Part shown: positions 35,624 through 45,584 of the stretch, in pieces
Numbering within the stretch: position 1 is the stretch's first letter
Layout: every line of letters begins with the position of its first letter
From: Clostridia bacterium
GTDB lineage: Bacteria; Bacillota; Clostridia; Oscillospirales; CAG-272
DNA length: 64,000 nt
Direction of reading: 5' to 3'
Assembly: GCA_017503285.1 (NCBI GenBank)
Contig: JAFVTH010000005.1
Coordinates: 1 to 64,000 of the forward strand
The notes under the pieces: generated by a model
Database searches by the model: none
What the model was told of the DNA's origin: nothing
Seen by the model: only the letters and a program-made list of their open reading frames with translations
Position numbers and translations under genes: made by a program

Positions 35624-37276
35624 TTAGTCTACATTTACTACGGATTCATCCCACATATCAGGAGCCTTGTAGCCAAGGAAGTTTACAGCAGTTGCTGCAA
35701 CGTTTGAAAGACCAAATGTGCCCTCATCTGCCTTAACCTGATACTTGTCTGTATAGTAGTTATCATAAATGATAAATGGTACAGGATTTAGTGTATGACT
35801 TGTCTTTGCCTTATAAGAGCCGTCCTTGTTTTGCTTTGGTGTGCCCTTCTTATCAAGCTCGTACATTTCATCAGCATTACCGTGGTCAGCAGTAATAAGT
35901 GCAACGCCCTTTAGCTTGTCAACAACCTCAATAATTCTCTTAAGCTGAAGGTCAAGCGCCTCCATAGAGCATCTTGTAGCAAGTATGTTACCTGTGTGAC
36001 CAACCATATCGCCATTTGGGAAGTTAACTCTTAGGCAAGCATACTTTCCGCTTTCAAGGCATTCAATAAGCTTGTCTGTGATTTCAGCGCACTTCATCCA
36101 AGGTCTTTGCTCAAATGGTACAACATCAGATGGAATTTCGATATATGTTTCAAGCTCGTCACTAAACTTACCACTCTTGTTTCCGTTCCAGAAGTAGGTA
36201 ACGTGGCCATACTTTTGAGTTTCGGAGATTGCAAGCTGTGAAATGCCTGTATCTGCAAGGTACTCACCCATTGTATTTGTAATTTCCGGTGGGTTTACAA
36301 GGTAATTTGATGGAATATGAAGGTCGCCATCGTATTCAAGCATACCTGCGTATACAACGCTTGGATAGCGAACTCTGTCGAATTTTGTAAATTCCTTGTC
36401 GTCAAATGCCTTGGAGATTTCAATAGCACGGTCGCCTCTGAAGTTATAGAAGATAACGCTATCGCCGTCGTTGATTGTACCAACAGGCTCGCCATTTTCC
36501 GCAATAACAAATGGTGGTAGGTCTTGGTCGATAACCTTGTACTCGTTACGGTAGGTCTCAACAGCCTCCTTAGCAGAAGCAAACTGTCTGCCCTGTCCAA
36601 GAACGTGTGTTTGCCAGCCAAGCTCAACCATTTTCCAGTTTGCCTCATATCTATCCATTGTGATAACCATACGGCCACCACCGGAGGCAATCTTAATATC
36701 AAAGCTGTCGTCACGAAGAGTGTCAAGATACTCCTCGAATGGGCAAATATAGTCAAGTGCGCTGGTTTCGCCAACGTCACGACCATCAATAAGAATATGG
36801 AGTCTAACCTTAGAAACACCCTCAGCCTTAGCCTCATCAATCATAGCCTTAAGGTGGTTAATGTGAGAGTGAACGTTACCATCGGAGAAAAGACCCATAA
36901 AGTGCAGTGTGCTACCATTTTCCTTAACGTTGGAAACAATCTTTTGCCATGTGCTTGATGCGAACATCTTGCCGTTTTCAATAGATTGAGAAACAAGCTT
37001 TGCACCCTGTGCAAAAACCTGACCGGAGCCAAGTGCGTTATGTCCAACCTCGGAGTTACCCATATCGTCATCTCCGGGAAGGCCAACGGCTGTACCGTGT
37101 GCCTTTAGCTTAACACATGGATACTTGCTCATAAGCATATCAAGTGTTGGGGTGTATGCAAGGCTAACAGCATTTGCCTCTGTGCTTGGTGCAAGACCAA
37201 CACCGTCCATAACAATTGTTAAAACCGGACCCTCAACCCCTATTGGATTTTTCAATTTTTGAAGGTTTTTTGCCAT
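35624..37276 (-). CDS. gpmI: 2,3-bisphosphoglycerate-independent phosphoglycerate mutase
   Basis: 550 residues. Alkaline-phosphatase-fold metalloenzyme: GVGLAPSTEANA at the start, the phosphoserine region DDDMGNSEVGHNALGSG, ILIDGRDVGETSA, and ITADHGNADEM for metal binding. It interconverts 3- and 2-phosphoglycerate in glycolysis. Slightly longer than the usual 510 residues because of loops around residues 330-420. A single gene rather than part of the gap-pgk-tpi-eno cluster. AGAGGT precedes the ATG. Confidence 0.95.
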   Translation of the reverse strand: MAKNLQKLKNPIGVEGPVLTIVMDGVGLAPSTEANAVSLAYTPTLDMLMSKYPCVKLKAHGTAVGLPGDDDMGNSEVGHNALGSGQVFAQGAKLVSQSIENGKMFASSTWQKIVSNVKENGSTLHFMGLFSDGNVHSHINHLKAMIDEAKAEGVSKVRLHILIDGRDVGETSALDYICPFEEYLDTLRDDSFDIKIASGGGRMVITMDRYEANWKMVELGWQTHVLGQGRQFASAKEAVETYRNEYKVIDQDLPPFVIAENGEPVGTINDGDSVIFYNFRGDRAIEISKAFDDKEFTKFDRVRYPSVVYAGMLEYDGDLHIPSNYLVNPPEITNTMGEYLADTGISQLAISETQKYGHVTYFWNGNKSGKFSDELETYIEIPSDVVPFEQRPWMKCAEITDKLIECLESGKYACLRVNFPNGDMVGHTGNILATRCSMEALDLQLKRIIEVVDKLKGVALITADHGNADEMYELDKKGTPKQNKDGSYKAKTSHTLNPVPFIIYDNYYTDKYQVKADEGTFGLSNVAATAVNFLGYKAPDMWDESVVNVD

Positions 37277-37355
37277 AATATATACCTCTTTTCAATTTTT
37301 TCCTTTATAAGTATACACCATAATTATGAACAAATTTTGAACATATACAAATATA

Positions 37356-37384
37356 TTGACTTTTTTATTCATAAGTGATAAAAT
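37356..37384 (+). promoter_or_regulatory. predicted promoter of the DUF436 gene
   Basis: TTGACT (37356-37361), 17-bp spacer, TAAAAT (37379-37384). An apparent longer open frame begins at the -35 box and is excluded. Confidence 0.7.
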
Positions 37385-37406
37385 AGCCAAGAAAGGATGT
37401 GATAAA

Positions 37407-37943
37407 ATGACTATTAAGGAGCAGGCTATTATGGCGACAAGGGAGCTTTGTGAAGCTGCTAAGCTAAAGGCCGGTAATATTTTCGTTGTTGGATGCTCAA
37501 CAAGCGAGGTTGTTGGTTCAAGAATCGGAACAAACTCTGATGTTGACACAGCAAAGGAGATTTTTGACGGCATATACTCTGTGCTTTCCGAAAAAGGCAT
37601 TTTTATGGCAGTCCAATGCTGTGAGCATCTTAACCGTGCAATCGTTATAGAGCGTGAAAGCGGTGCTGAGGGCGAGGTAAATGTTATACCTCAAAAGAAG
37701 GCCGGTGGCTCTCTTGCCACACAGGCTTATTACTCCTTCAAAAGCCCTATGGTGGTGGAGGAGATTAAGGCTGACTGCGGTATGGATATTGGCGGCACGC
37801 TAATTGGCATGCACCTAAAAAGGGTGGCTGTGCCTGTACGTCTTTCCATTGACAAAATCGGCTGTGCATCTATTGTTTGCGCAAGGGTGCGCCCTAAATT
37901 TATCGGTGGCATACGTGCCATCTACGACGAGAGCAAAATGTAA
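37407..37943 (+). CDS. DUF436/UPF0340 family protein (YwlG-like)
   Basis: 178 residues from ATG 37407 with AAGGATGTG upstream. The family signature VVGCSTSEVVGSRIG and AVQCCEHLNRAIVIER are present, with a conserved cysteine pair CC. Found in most Bacillota; its role is not settled, though the fold looks enzymatic. Cytoplasmic. Single gene with a promoter and terminator of its own. Confidence 0.9.
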   Translation: MTIKEQAIMATRELCEAAKLKAGNIFVVGCSTSEVVGSRIGTNSDVDTAKEIFDGIYSVLSEKGIFMAVQCCEHLNRAIVIERESGAEGEVNVIPQKKAGGSLATQAYYSFKSPMVVEEIKADCGMDIGGTLIGMHLKRVAVPVRLSIDKIGCASIVCARVRPKFIGGIRAIYDESKM

Positions 37944-37949
37944 TAAGCA

Positions 37950-37984
37950 AAGGGCTGTTTTGGACCATCAAAACAGCCTTTTTA
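37950..37984 (+). terminator. terminator after the DUF436 gene
   Basis: Hairpin AAGGGCTGTTTT/AAAACAGCCTT followed by T residues. Confidence 0.85.
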
Positions 37985-38020
37985 CTTGAAATTAACGACA
38001 CAGGGTGGAGCTTTTAATAA

Positions 38021-38050
38021 AAAACGGATATGCAAGCGCATATCCGTTTT
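38021..38050 (-). terminator. terminator of the MoxR/VWA operon
   Basis: Hairpin CGGATATGC/GCATATCCG (38025-38046), followed leftward by a run of six T; 20 bp after the last stop codon of the operon. Confidence 0.9.
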
Positions 38051-38069
38051 ATTTGTTTTAATAGAAGAA

Positions 38070-41000
38070 CTAACGTCCTCTCATGGACTCTATCTGCTCC
38101 TCGTCGGTCATTTGTGCCTTGTCCTTCTTTGGTTGGATAATGAAGTTTCTAAATACTATATCAAGCAAGAATAGTATCAAAGCAATAATGAGAATTGGTG
38201 TTGCTATATCGTGCTCAATGATTGTATCCTTCTCAAGCTTTTCAGCAAAGAAGCTGTCAACATCCTTATCGGTTTCAAGAAGTCCACCGGAGCCGTTTGC
38301 CGCAATACTGTTCATCTTTAATTCGCCATTCATTGCAGTTGTCTCGTTAAAGACATCGTATTCCTTAGAATACTTACCTACAATTGCGAACTTAACAGTA
38401 TCACAAAGCTCATAGCCCTCGCCGATTGGAACATACAAGGAGTTTCCACTGTTGGTTGTCATTTCGTTAACCTTAAGCATCTTAAGAGTAACAACATATA
38501 CAGAATCTGTTGTTAGTGGTCGACCGGCAACCTCTGTAAATGTAAATGAATACTTACGGCTTGCAATTGGCTTAAATGGCTGTGACTCAACCGGGTCAGA
38601 AAGTGTACCGTCAGGCATAACCTCTTGGTAGTATGCTCTAATAACTTCCATATGCTGCATAGGTTCCTCAAGAGTTTCCGGCTTATATTCTCTTAATGGC
38701 GTATATGTGTTTACAATAATTGTAGCACTATCGTCATCTCTTGAGATTGTGTAATCAAGACCAGAATTGTCAACTCTCTTGTGCATCGGTGCAACAAGAA
38801 TGTTCTTTACAAGAGTGATGTTGTCATATACTTCCTCATTTGTTTCATATTCAGTATTGAACAAATCCTCGGTCCAGTAGTCTGCTGTATCTACATTGTA
38901 ACCAAAGTTACTCATAAATACTGCAACTCTACCATTGCCGTAGTCCCACTCTGCGTAAAGTGGCTTTAGGTTATCAACATAGAGTGCCCTTGTAGCGCCC
39001 TCTTTGATAGTTGTACCATAGTATCCGGTTACAATATTGTATCCGTCAACGCCAATATGGATAACAGAGCTTTCGTCTCTTATTGGTGTTGCCTGGATTT
39101 CTGTGTTAAAGTATTTACCTTGAATGCTTTCAGCAATCTTAGAAAGGTCATCAGTTAGCTCCTCTGCGCTGTTAACGATGAGGGCTTGACCCTTACCTGT
39201 TGCTGCAATGCTATCAAGCTCGGAAATACCACCTGCGTCTCCACCGATTGCAATTGTAGAGGTAACAGTACCGCTTCTTGCCAAAAGCTCAACGGTGTTT
39301 GTATAGCCGAGTGCCTTATCGTTTGGCTCACCATCGGACATAAATACAATTTGCTTAACCTCAAGGGTTACTGTGTTACCGGTTTTGGAAAGCATATCTG
39401 CAGCCGCCTGAAGAGCGCCCTTATATGCTGTACCATAGGTTCTTATCTCGTTGCCGTTGTATTTATCCTGACCACCCTTTGGAATAGCACCGTCATAGTA
39501 TTGAGCAGGTGCGTCCCAACCAAAATCCTTAAAATACTTGTTTTCAGGAGTACCCGGGTTACCACCGTCGTTTCCTATGTTGATAACCTGATCAGTTGGA
39601 TTGCCATCCTTATCTACATAGTAGTAGTAATAGGTTTTATTAAGCTCTTCCTCCAAAACATTTGCAATGTTTTCTCTGTTATTTTGATCACCAAACTCCT
39701 GCATTGGGAGAGCAACCTTGTAGTCCTGCCAGAATACAACAACGCCTATGTAGTCGTTTTCTGCAAATTCAGATTCAGTAATAACCTTCTTTGCACTTTC
39801 AACAACTATTTGGAAACGAGAAACCTGCTTACCGGTTGAATCCTTTGTTGCAGTCAGCTCCTTCATCGAGGATGAAAGGTCAATTGCAAGAACAAGAGCA
39901 ACCGTTTGCTTCTCGTTATCTACATTAAGCTCAACAGGCAAAATCTCACTGATTGGGGAGTGCTTATAGCCGTCTGCCTCCGGGTCACCGCTGTAATCAT
40001 ATACATTGTCACCGCAGGTGTATAGAAGACCGCGTCCGTTTTCCTCAACAAATCTGATGATATTATTTGCTGCGTGAGCAGGCATACCATTGGTGGTATC
40101 CTCAAAGTCAACATTCATAAGCACGATTTCGTCATATTCAAGAAGCTTCTCAAGTGAATCCGGGAAGTCCTTTGGTTCAATGAAATCAACTGTATAGCCC
40201 TCTTTTTCAAGGTCTATGTGCTTATTAATAAGTGTAAGCTGTGTCTTATCGCCCTCTACAACAAGCATGCTGCCAATGGGGTCAACGGTGTACCATGAGT
40301 AGAATGTGTTATTCTGCTCTATGATATCGTTATTAATTGTAAGCACTGCCTTAACTACGTTAACTGTGGAAACATCCACATTAGCCTTCTTAGAGTCACA
40401 CTTAATATCTACAAGAGTTGTACCCTTTGAAATTGGCTTAGTTGCTGAACCAATTTCCTTTCCGGCAGCGTTGTAAAGAGTTACTGTTGCGTTTTTAACA
40501 TATGATGTGCTTTCAACTATTGCTTGGAACTGAATATCCTCGCCATAGCTAACCCTATCAACCGTTGAAAGGGACACAATTTGTGCCTCCTTAAACTCTG
40601 TACTCTTAGCAAGGTCAAAGTAAACACCGTCAACCCTAATACTAGAGTTAATAAGGCTCTTTGCTGCATCAAGTGCATCGCCACCGTCTGTTGTTTCCTT
40701 ACCGTCTGACAAAAGAACTACTCTCTTGTTTGTATCAAGAGCTGTTCTTTCAATCATATCCTTAGCGGTTCTTAAGGCTGCTGACAAATCACTACCGTTA
40801 TATTCCTTATCCTCATCGTAATTGATGTTGTAAGGATCTAGGTATCTTAAGGAGCCATCAGCCGGTCTTTCCGGAATATAGTGTAAATCACCGATGCCAA
40901 CTGTGGAAATAATACCGTGGTTGTTAGAGCCGGCATGACCGCTGTCGCCACCGAACACAACAAGACCAAACCTTGTAATATCAAGGTCAGCCACCTTCAT

Positions 41001-41291
41001 AACGCTGTGAATCTTTTCATCCATTTGCTCTGCCATAACAGAGTTACTGTCGGACATATCAACAACGAATACTACGGAGTTGTCGGTTGGGGCTGTAATT
41101 GTTTCTGTAATCTTTATGCCTGCAAGCATTGATGTAAGCACAAAGATAAGTGCCAAGTGAATAATAAACGGAATAAGGTGCTTCGATGACATTCTACGCT
41201 TTTTATGTAGTCTGAAGAATGGAATAACTCCTAAAACAAGCGCAGGAATGAGTATTAAGAAGAACCAAGGGGTTAATATATTAATGTTCAT
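38070..41291 (-). CDS. membrane protein with two VWA domains and a GATase-like segment
   Basis: 1073 residues from ATG 41291, overlapping the previous gene by 11 bp. Two N-terminal helices (about 8-28 and 38-58) are followed by a first VWA domain with MIDAS D78-M-S-D-S and a beta region. Next is a glutamine-amidotransferase-like segment (about 355-440) with no obvious catalytic triad, then a second VWA domain with D471-L-S-S-S. A C-terminal beta region and a final helix (TPILIIALILFLLDIVF) complete it. Most of the protein should face outside. Last gene of the MoxR operon; such proteins are thought to be assembled or metal-loaded by the MoxR ATPase. Confidence 0.85.
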   Translation of the reverse strand: MNINILTPWFFLILIPALVLGVIPFFRLHKKRRMSSKHLIPFIIHLALIFVLTSMLAGIKITETITAPTDNSVVFVVDMSDSNSVMAEQMDEKIHSVMKVADLDITRFGLVVFGGDSGHAGSNNHGIISTVGIGDLHYIPERPADGSLRYLDPYNINYDEDKEYNGSDLSAALRTAKDMIERTALDTNKRVVLLSDGKETTDGGDALDAAKSLINSSIRVDGVYFDLAKSTEFKEAQIVSLSTVDRVSYGEDIQFQAIVESTSYVKNATVTLYNAAGKEIGSATKPISKGTTLVDIKCDSKKANVDVSTVNVVKAVLTINNDIIEQNNTFYSWYTVDPIGSMLVVEGDKTQLTLINKHIDLEKEGYTVDFIEPKDFPDSLEKLLEYDEIVLMNVDFEDTTNGMPAHAANNIIRFVEENGRGLLYTCGDNVYDYSGDPEADGYKHSPISEILPVELNVDNEKQTVALVLAIDLSSSMKELTATKDSTGKQVSRFQIVVESAKKVITESEFAENDYIGVVVFWQDYKVALPMQEFGDQNNRENIANVLEEELNKTYYYYYVDKDGNPTDQVINIGNDGGNPGTPENKYFKDFGWDAPAQYYDGAIPKGGQDKYNGNEIRTYGTAYKGALQAAADMLSKTGNTVTLEVKQIVFMSDGEPNDKALGYTNTVELLARSGTVTSTIAIGGDAGGISELDSIAATGKGQALIVNSAEELTDDLSKIAESIQGKYFNTEIQATPIRDESSVIHIGVDGYNIVTGYYGTTIKEGATRALYVDNLKPLYAEWDYGNGRVAVFMSNFGYNVDTADYWTEDLFNTEYETNEEVYDNITLVKNILVAPMHKRVDNSGLDYTISRDDDSATIIVNTYTPLREYKPETLEEPMQHMEVIRAYYQEVMPDGTLSDPVESQPFKPIASRKYSFTFTEVAGRPLTTDSVYVVTLKMLKVNEMTTNSGNSLYVPIGEGYELCDTVKFAIVGKYSKEYDVFNETTAMNGELKMNSIAANGSGGLLETDKDVDSFFAEKLEKDTIIEHDIATPILIIALILFLLDIVFRNFIIQPKKDKAQMTDEEQIESMRGR

Positions 41292-43359
41292 CTCTGTAAT
41301 ATACCCCCCATTCCACAATTAGTAGAACAACAAGAACCAAGAGTACCCATGGAAGGATATCTATATTAAAGGTTTGTTCAATTGCATAGTCCGGTATTTC
41401 TACATCAAGTGGGTCACCAATTGAGAAAATACTAACCTCTTCCTCAGGAATATGAGTTGTAAGAGTAAAGGTTTCTCTGTTGATTTCTATGCCGTTTTCC
41501 TTGAATATAACCTCCATTTGGTAGGTACCAAGCTTGTTTAGCTTAATTTCCGGTGTGTTTTTATCCACCGATGTCCATTCCGCCTCAAGAACTAATGGCG
41601 CATCCTCCTCGTTGCTTTGTGAATAATAGTTAACCTCAGTTGCACCCGCCGGTACAGAGAAGATAAGGTCCTCTCCTATTGTAGATGTACGATTTGGGAG
41701 TGGGGCTGACATACTATATTCAACCATATTATTAATAAGCACCGGGAAGTCTGATACAAAGATTGGCAAGCTGGAGTTTATAAAGTCAAATGCTGTAACA
41801 ATTGTCTTTACTGTTCCGACTGTACCAGCCATAAGTACAGGGCTACCATTTACAGAATAAACAGCCGTGAAATTTTCAGGTAGTGCTTCTGTCATTGACC
41901 TGTATGCACTAAGCGATGCAGGAATTTCTGTAGTAACACCATCGATTGGGAGCTTAACAGTCTCCTTGAAGTTTACATTGTTTTTAATAATAAGTGAAAC
42001 GTCGTCCTCTGCGTCAAACTTTGTTTCAACAATGTTGTAGCCGTTTGATGTAACAGACTCCATATATTCACCGAATTTAATAGCTGTGCCTGTTGGGTTG
42101 CTTGGTGCATTTAAGAACCAAACAGCACCGTCGGTAGGTACTATCTTAGGCATAACGCCCTCATAAATATAAAGGTCGTAGCCCTTTAGCTTTGAGTCCG
42201 GCACTAAATCCGGTGACTTATACATATCAGCTGAGCTAATATTGTATTTAAGCGCTTTAAGTGCGCTTATCAGCATAGACTCTTTAGATGTATCAACCTG
42301 TCCGTTGTTTACAGCAAGGTTGGCACTAACAAACAGGATTTTTGGATCCTCTATCTTTTCAGAGAAAAGTGTGTAGGAGTTATCTACAGCCAAGCCATCC
42401 TCTGTGTTTATTTCAACTCTTGCATATTTGTAATCCTTAAAACCATTACTAATCCAAACGACCTGCTGATTCTTACCTGTTGCACCCTGATAGTTTTGTA
42501 CAGGTGTAAAGATAACCTCAAGCTCTTCCTCGTCTGCCATGGTTAATTTCTTGGACTCAACAAATCTTTCGCTAAGTCCGTCGTGGTAGTACAAGCTGAT
42601 TGTAAAGTCAGACTGTCTACCATAGTTTCTTAGTGTAACATCAAATCTGTATTGACCTGCTGCGGGAGCATCAACCATTGACACAATACCTGTGTTTGAG
42701 TCCTCTTCTCTTGCACATGTAACAACCTCAATGATGTTACGGCTATTTCTTTCGATAACGTGCTGCTTGTCGGTGTATACAACAACCTTAGCACCGGCAT
42801 TATCAGCAAGGAATTTTTCTGCCTCGAGCAGGGCAACGTCGATATTGCTTTCGCCATTTGCACACTCTAATCTGTCAAGAACGGCATAAACGTCTTCCTT
42901 TTTATTAAATGGAATATTCTTACCCTCGCTATCCTTGTCGCAGTAAACTGTTGCACTTTCACCGGCAACTATAATGGACATACGGGAGTTGTCGTTTACT
43001 CCATCAGCTCTTTCATATATTTTTTCCTTTGCTTCCTCAAAACGGGTTAAATCTCCGTTTGTAGTGTTCATACTTGCGGAAGCATCTATAATTACTATTG
43101 TTTCACCAGATGACGGTGGCTTAATAACAGGCTTCGCTATGGCAAGCGTTGCTGCAAGCGCCACAAGTATCTGCAAAACGAGTAATAGTGACATTATAAA
43201 GTTTATCGGAATTTTTCGCTTTACATACTTTAAGCTTCGTTTCCAGATAAACGTACTGGATACTGTCTTGGGCACATATTTCGACTTAATTAAATAAATT
43301 ATGACGATAATAGGTATAGCAAGCAGTCCCAGGAATCCTAAAGGTTGGAGAAAATTCAT
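41281..43359 (-). CDS. BatA-like VWA membrane protein
   Basis: 692 residues. N-terminal BatA domain (FLQPLGFLGLLAIPIIVIIY) with a helix, a second helix (about 54-77), then a VWA domain with intact MIDAS D92-A-S-A-S. A long beta-rich external part follows and a C-terminal helix (ILPWVLLVLVVLLIVEWGVY). It overlaps the DUF58 gene upstream by 4 bp (ATGA) and the next gene by 11 bp, so the three are translated together. In other bacteria this set affects envelope stress and extracellular protein assembly. Confidence 0.88.
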   Translation of the reverse strand: MNFLQPLGFLGLLAIPIIVIIYLIKSKYVPKTVSSTFIWKRSLKYVKRKIPINFIMSLLLVLQILVALAATLAIAKPVIKPPSSGETIVIIDASASMNTTNGDLTRFEEAKEKIYERADGVNDNSRMSIIVAGESATVYCDKDSEGKNIPFNKKEDVYAVLDRLECANGESNIDVALLEAEKFLADNAGAKVVVYTDKQHVIERNSRNIIEVVTCAREEDSNTGIVSMVDAPAAGQYRFDVTLRNYGRQSDFTISLYYHDGLSERFVESKKLTMADEEELEVIFTPVQNYQGATGKNQQVVWISNGFKDYKYARVEINTEDGLAVDNSYTLFSEKIEDPKILFVSANLAVNNGQVDTSKESMLISALKALKYNISSADMYKSPDLVPDSKLKGYDLYIYEGVMPKIVPTDGAVWFLNAPSNPTGTAIKFGEYMESVTSNGYNIVETKFDAEDDVSLIIKNNVNFKETVKLPIDGVTTEIPASLSAYRSMTEALPENFTAVYSVNGSPVLMAGTVGTVKTIVTAFDFINSSLPIFVSDFPVLINNMVEYSMSAPLPNRTSTIGEDLIFSVPAGATEVNYYSQSNEEDAPLVLEAEWTSVDKNTPEIKLNKLGTYQMEVIFKENGIEINRETFTLTTHIPEEEVSIFSIGDPLDVEIPDYAIEQTFNIDILPWVLLVLVVLLIVEWGVYYRDEH

Positions 43360-44243
43360 CTGATTACTTCCGTTTCGTATCCCTTTCCAAAAATTACCTT
43401 CTCAATAGGGTCGTCCGAGCAAACTGTAAAGAATGTAACGCCTCTTGATGCGCAAAAGTCGATTATTTCCTTTTCATACTCGTCCAGAGCCTTTTGATAG
43501 GCCTCTACCATTTTACGTGTCATAATGACTCTCATATTATTTGCGTCATTTTCGGAGTCAAGCATATCAATGCGTCCGTCAAGATCCGGATACAGCTCAT
43601 CCGGTGAAAGAATCTGTATCATCAAAATCTCTCTGCGCTTATACATAAGAAAGTCAATTGCTTTTTTCCAATCGCTCTCTGTCAAGAAATCGGAGATTAT
43701 TATTGTTAGACCATCGTCGTATCCCGGTGCTTCAAGATTAACAATTGCCTTTTCAAGGTCAACCTCGCCCTCAAAGTCTGTGTTTTCCATAGCCTGTGCG
43801 GCACGATAGAAGGAGTCCTTATTTGTGATGGTAAAGCCAAGGTCACGGGACTTGTTGCCCTCCATCATCTTAAATGAAACTCTATCCATTGAAGCAACCG
43901 AAAGATATCCAAATGCTGCCGCTATTCTAAGCGCCTGTGCTGCCTTTTCAGGCTTTCCACACGCCATAGAAGCTGAGCAGTCAACCAATATTTGGTTGTG
44001 CATCTGTCTTTCATCTGTGAATAATTTAATGAAGTATTTTTCAAAACGCGCGTAAACGTTCCAGTCAATACGTCTGATGTCGTCTCCCGGAAAATATTCA
44101 CGGAAGTCGGCAAATTCAACGGTGTTACCGTATGAGCGGGCCTTTCGGCTACCACCAAAGAAGCCCGTCATAGCAGATTTTAAGCAGAGTGCGGCGGCAT
44201 CCAGACGGTCAAGAAATGCACCGTCTAATATTTTTCTTTTCAT
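43356..44243 (-). CDS. DUF58 protein
   Basis: 295 residues. The DUF58 signature is plain: EFADFREYFPGDDIRRIDWNVYAR at about 44-67, followed by a VWA-like fold with VDCSASM (about 88-94). Cytoplasmic, without the membrane helices that some DUF58 proteins carry. It always sits beside moxR and is thought to act as adaptor between the ATPase and its VWA clients. ATGA overlap with the BatA-like gene. (Motif shown in parts: the 24-residue run is described by position.). Confidence 0.92.
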   Translation of the reverse strand: MKRKILDGAFLDRLDAAALCLKSAMTGFFGGSRKARSYGNTVEFADFREYFPGDDIRRIDWNVYARFEKYFIKLFTDERQMHNQILVDCSASMACGKPEKAAQALRIAAAFGYLSVASMDRVSFKMMEGNKSRDLGFTITNKDSFYRAAQAMENTDFEGEVDLEKAIVNLEAPGYDDGLTIIISDFLTESDWKKAIDFLMYKRREILMIQILSPDELYPDLDGRIDMLDSENDANNMRVIMTRKMVEAYQKALDEYEKEIIDFCASRGVTFFTVCSDDPIEKVIFGKGYETEVIR

Positions 44244-44260
44244 AAAAACCGCCTAATTAA

Positions 44261-45550
44261 TTATTTTCTACCAAATAAAGCTGAGCTGTTACCAGCATTG
44301 TTAAGGTCTCTTACAAGTGCGTTAACTACGTCATCAGCGTTCATTCTTGAGGTAACTGCCTCAAAGCCGAGCTTAATTCTGTGACGAAGAACAGGAACTG
44401 CAAGAGAGTTGATATCGTCGTATGATACGTTGTATCTACCCTTAATAAGAGCGCGAACCTTAGCCGCTGTGATAAGAGCCTGAGCCGCACGAGGGCTGGC
44501 GCCGCAACGGATAAACTTCTTGGTTGTAGCTGTTGCTACCACGCTGTCGGGATGTGTAGAAGCAATCATAACCATGGCATAGTCAAGAACCTCTTTTGCA
44601 ATCGGAATAGTCTTTGCAACTGCTCTCATGCGTAGAAGCTCCTCGCCGTTACAAGCTGCTGTAGCTGTTTCGTCCATGGTCTTTTGTGTCATTGTAACAA
44701 TTTGTCCAAGCTCCTCTGCTGTTGGGTTTGGAACTATAATCTTGAACATGAAACGGTCCATCTGCGCCTCTGGAAGTGGGTATGTACCTTCTTGTTCAAT
44801 TGGGTTCTGTGTAGCCAATACGAAGAATGGCTCTGAAAGCTTATGGGATACACCCATTACTGTAACCTTGTGCTCCTGCATGGCCTCAAGCAAAGCTGCC
44901 TGTGTCTTTGGGGTAGCACGGTTAATTTCGTCCGCCAAAACGATGTTACTGAAGATAGGACCCTTTTGGAACTCGAACTTAGAGTTGCCATTTTCGTCCT
45001 TAGAAATGATGTTTGTACCGGTTACGTCGGCTGGCATCAAGTCAGGTGTAAACTGAATTCTTGAGAAAGGAAGGTCAAATACATTACCAAGTGATCTTAC
45101 AAGACGGGTTTTACCAAGACCCGGAGCACCCTCGAGAAGTACGTTACCACCAGCAATAATTGCGATAATTGTGGATTGAACAACCTCTGTCTGACCGATA
45201 ATATCCTTTTTAACCTCGTTGAAAATTTTCTCGCACTTTTCAGCGAAAAGCTTAAGCTCCTTTGCAGCTGCCGGGTCGATTGGCTGTTGTGGAGCCGCCT
45301 GTGGCTTAGCTGCGCCTGCAAGTCCTGCGCCCTGTGGAGCCGGAGCTGCTGCCGGCTTTTGAGCTGGAGCGCCTGCCGGTGCAGGAGCTGCTGCCGGGTT
45401 TTGTGCAGTTGCGCCTGCCGGTGCAGGAGCTGCTGCTGGCTTTTGTGCAGTTGCACCTGCCGGTGCAGGAGCTGCTGGTTTTTGAGCTGTAGCAGCTGCT
45501 GGTGCAGCTGCCGGTGCCTTTTCTTCTTTCTTCTTATCAAATAATCCCAT
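44261..45550 (-). CDS. MoxR-type AAA+ ATPase with an Ala/Pro-rich repeat linker
   Basis: 429 residues. The first 10 residues are basic/acidic, then residues about 12-90 form a low-complexity Ala/Pro/Gln arm with about four copies of a 14-residue unit (KPAAAPAPAGATAQ). The AAA+ core follows: Walker A GAPGLGKT (141-148), Walker B VLADEIN with D207-E208, and sensor ATQNPIEQEGTYPLPEAQ. MoxR ATPases remodel or load metal into VWA proteins. The repeat arm is not part of the normal family and may tether the ATPase to a partner. The N-terminus is not a signal peptide. GGAGAAA precedes the ATG; operon with DUF58 and VWA genes. Confidence 0.93.
   Translation of the reverse strand: MGLFDKKKEEKAPAAAPAAATAQKPAAPAPAGATAQKPAAAPAPAGATAQNPAAAPAPAGAPAQKPAAAPAPQGAGLAGAAKPQAAPQQPIDPAAAKELKLFAEKCEKIFNEVKKDIIGQTEVVQSTIIAIIAGGNVLLEGAPGLGKTRLVRSLGNVFDLPFSRIQFTPDLMPADVTGTNIISKDENGNSKFEFQKGPIFSNIVLADEINRATPKTQAALLEAMQEHKVTVMGVSHKLSEPFFVLATQNPIEQEGTYPLPEAQMDRFMFKIIVPNPTAEELGQIVTMTQKTMDETATAACNGEELLRMRAVAKTIPIAKEVLDYAMVMIASTHPDSVVATATTKKFIRCGASPRAAQALITAAKVRALIKGRYNVSYDDINSLAVPVLRHRIKLGFEAVTSRMNADDVVNALVRDLNNAGNSSALFGRK
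45323..45481 (-). repeat. 42-bp tandem repeat inside the MoxR gene
   Basis: About four tandem copies of a 42-bp unit encoding KPAAAPAPAGATAQ, with one copy lacking a codon. In-frame copy-number change would alter arm length but not the reading frame. Confidence 0.8.
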
Positions 45551-45584
45551 AATAATTTCTCCGTATACTAAAATCTTTTTTTAA

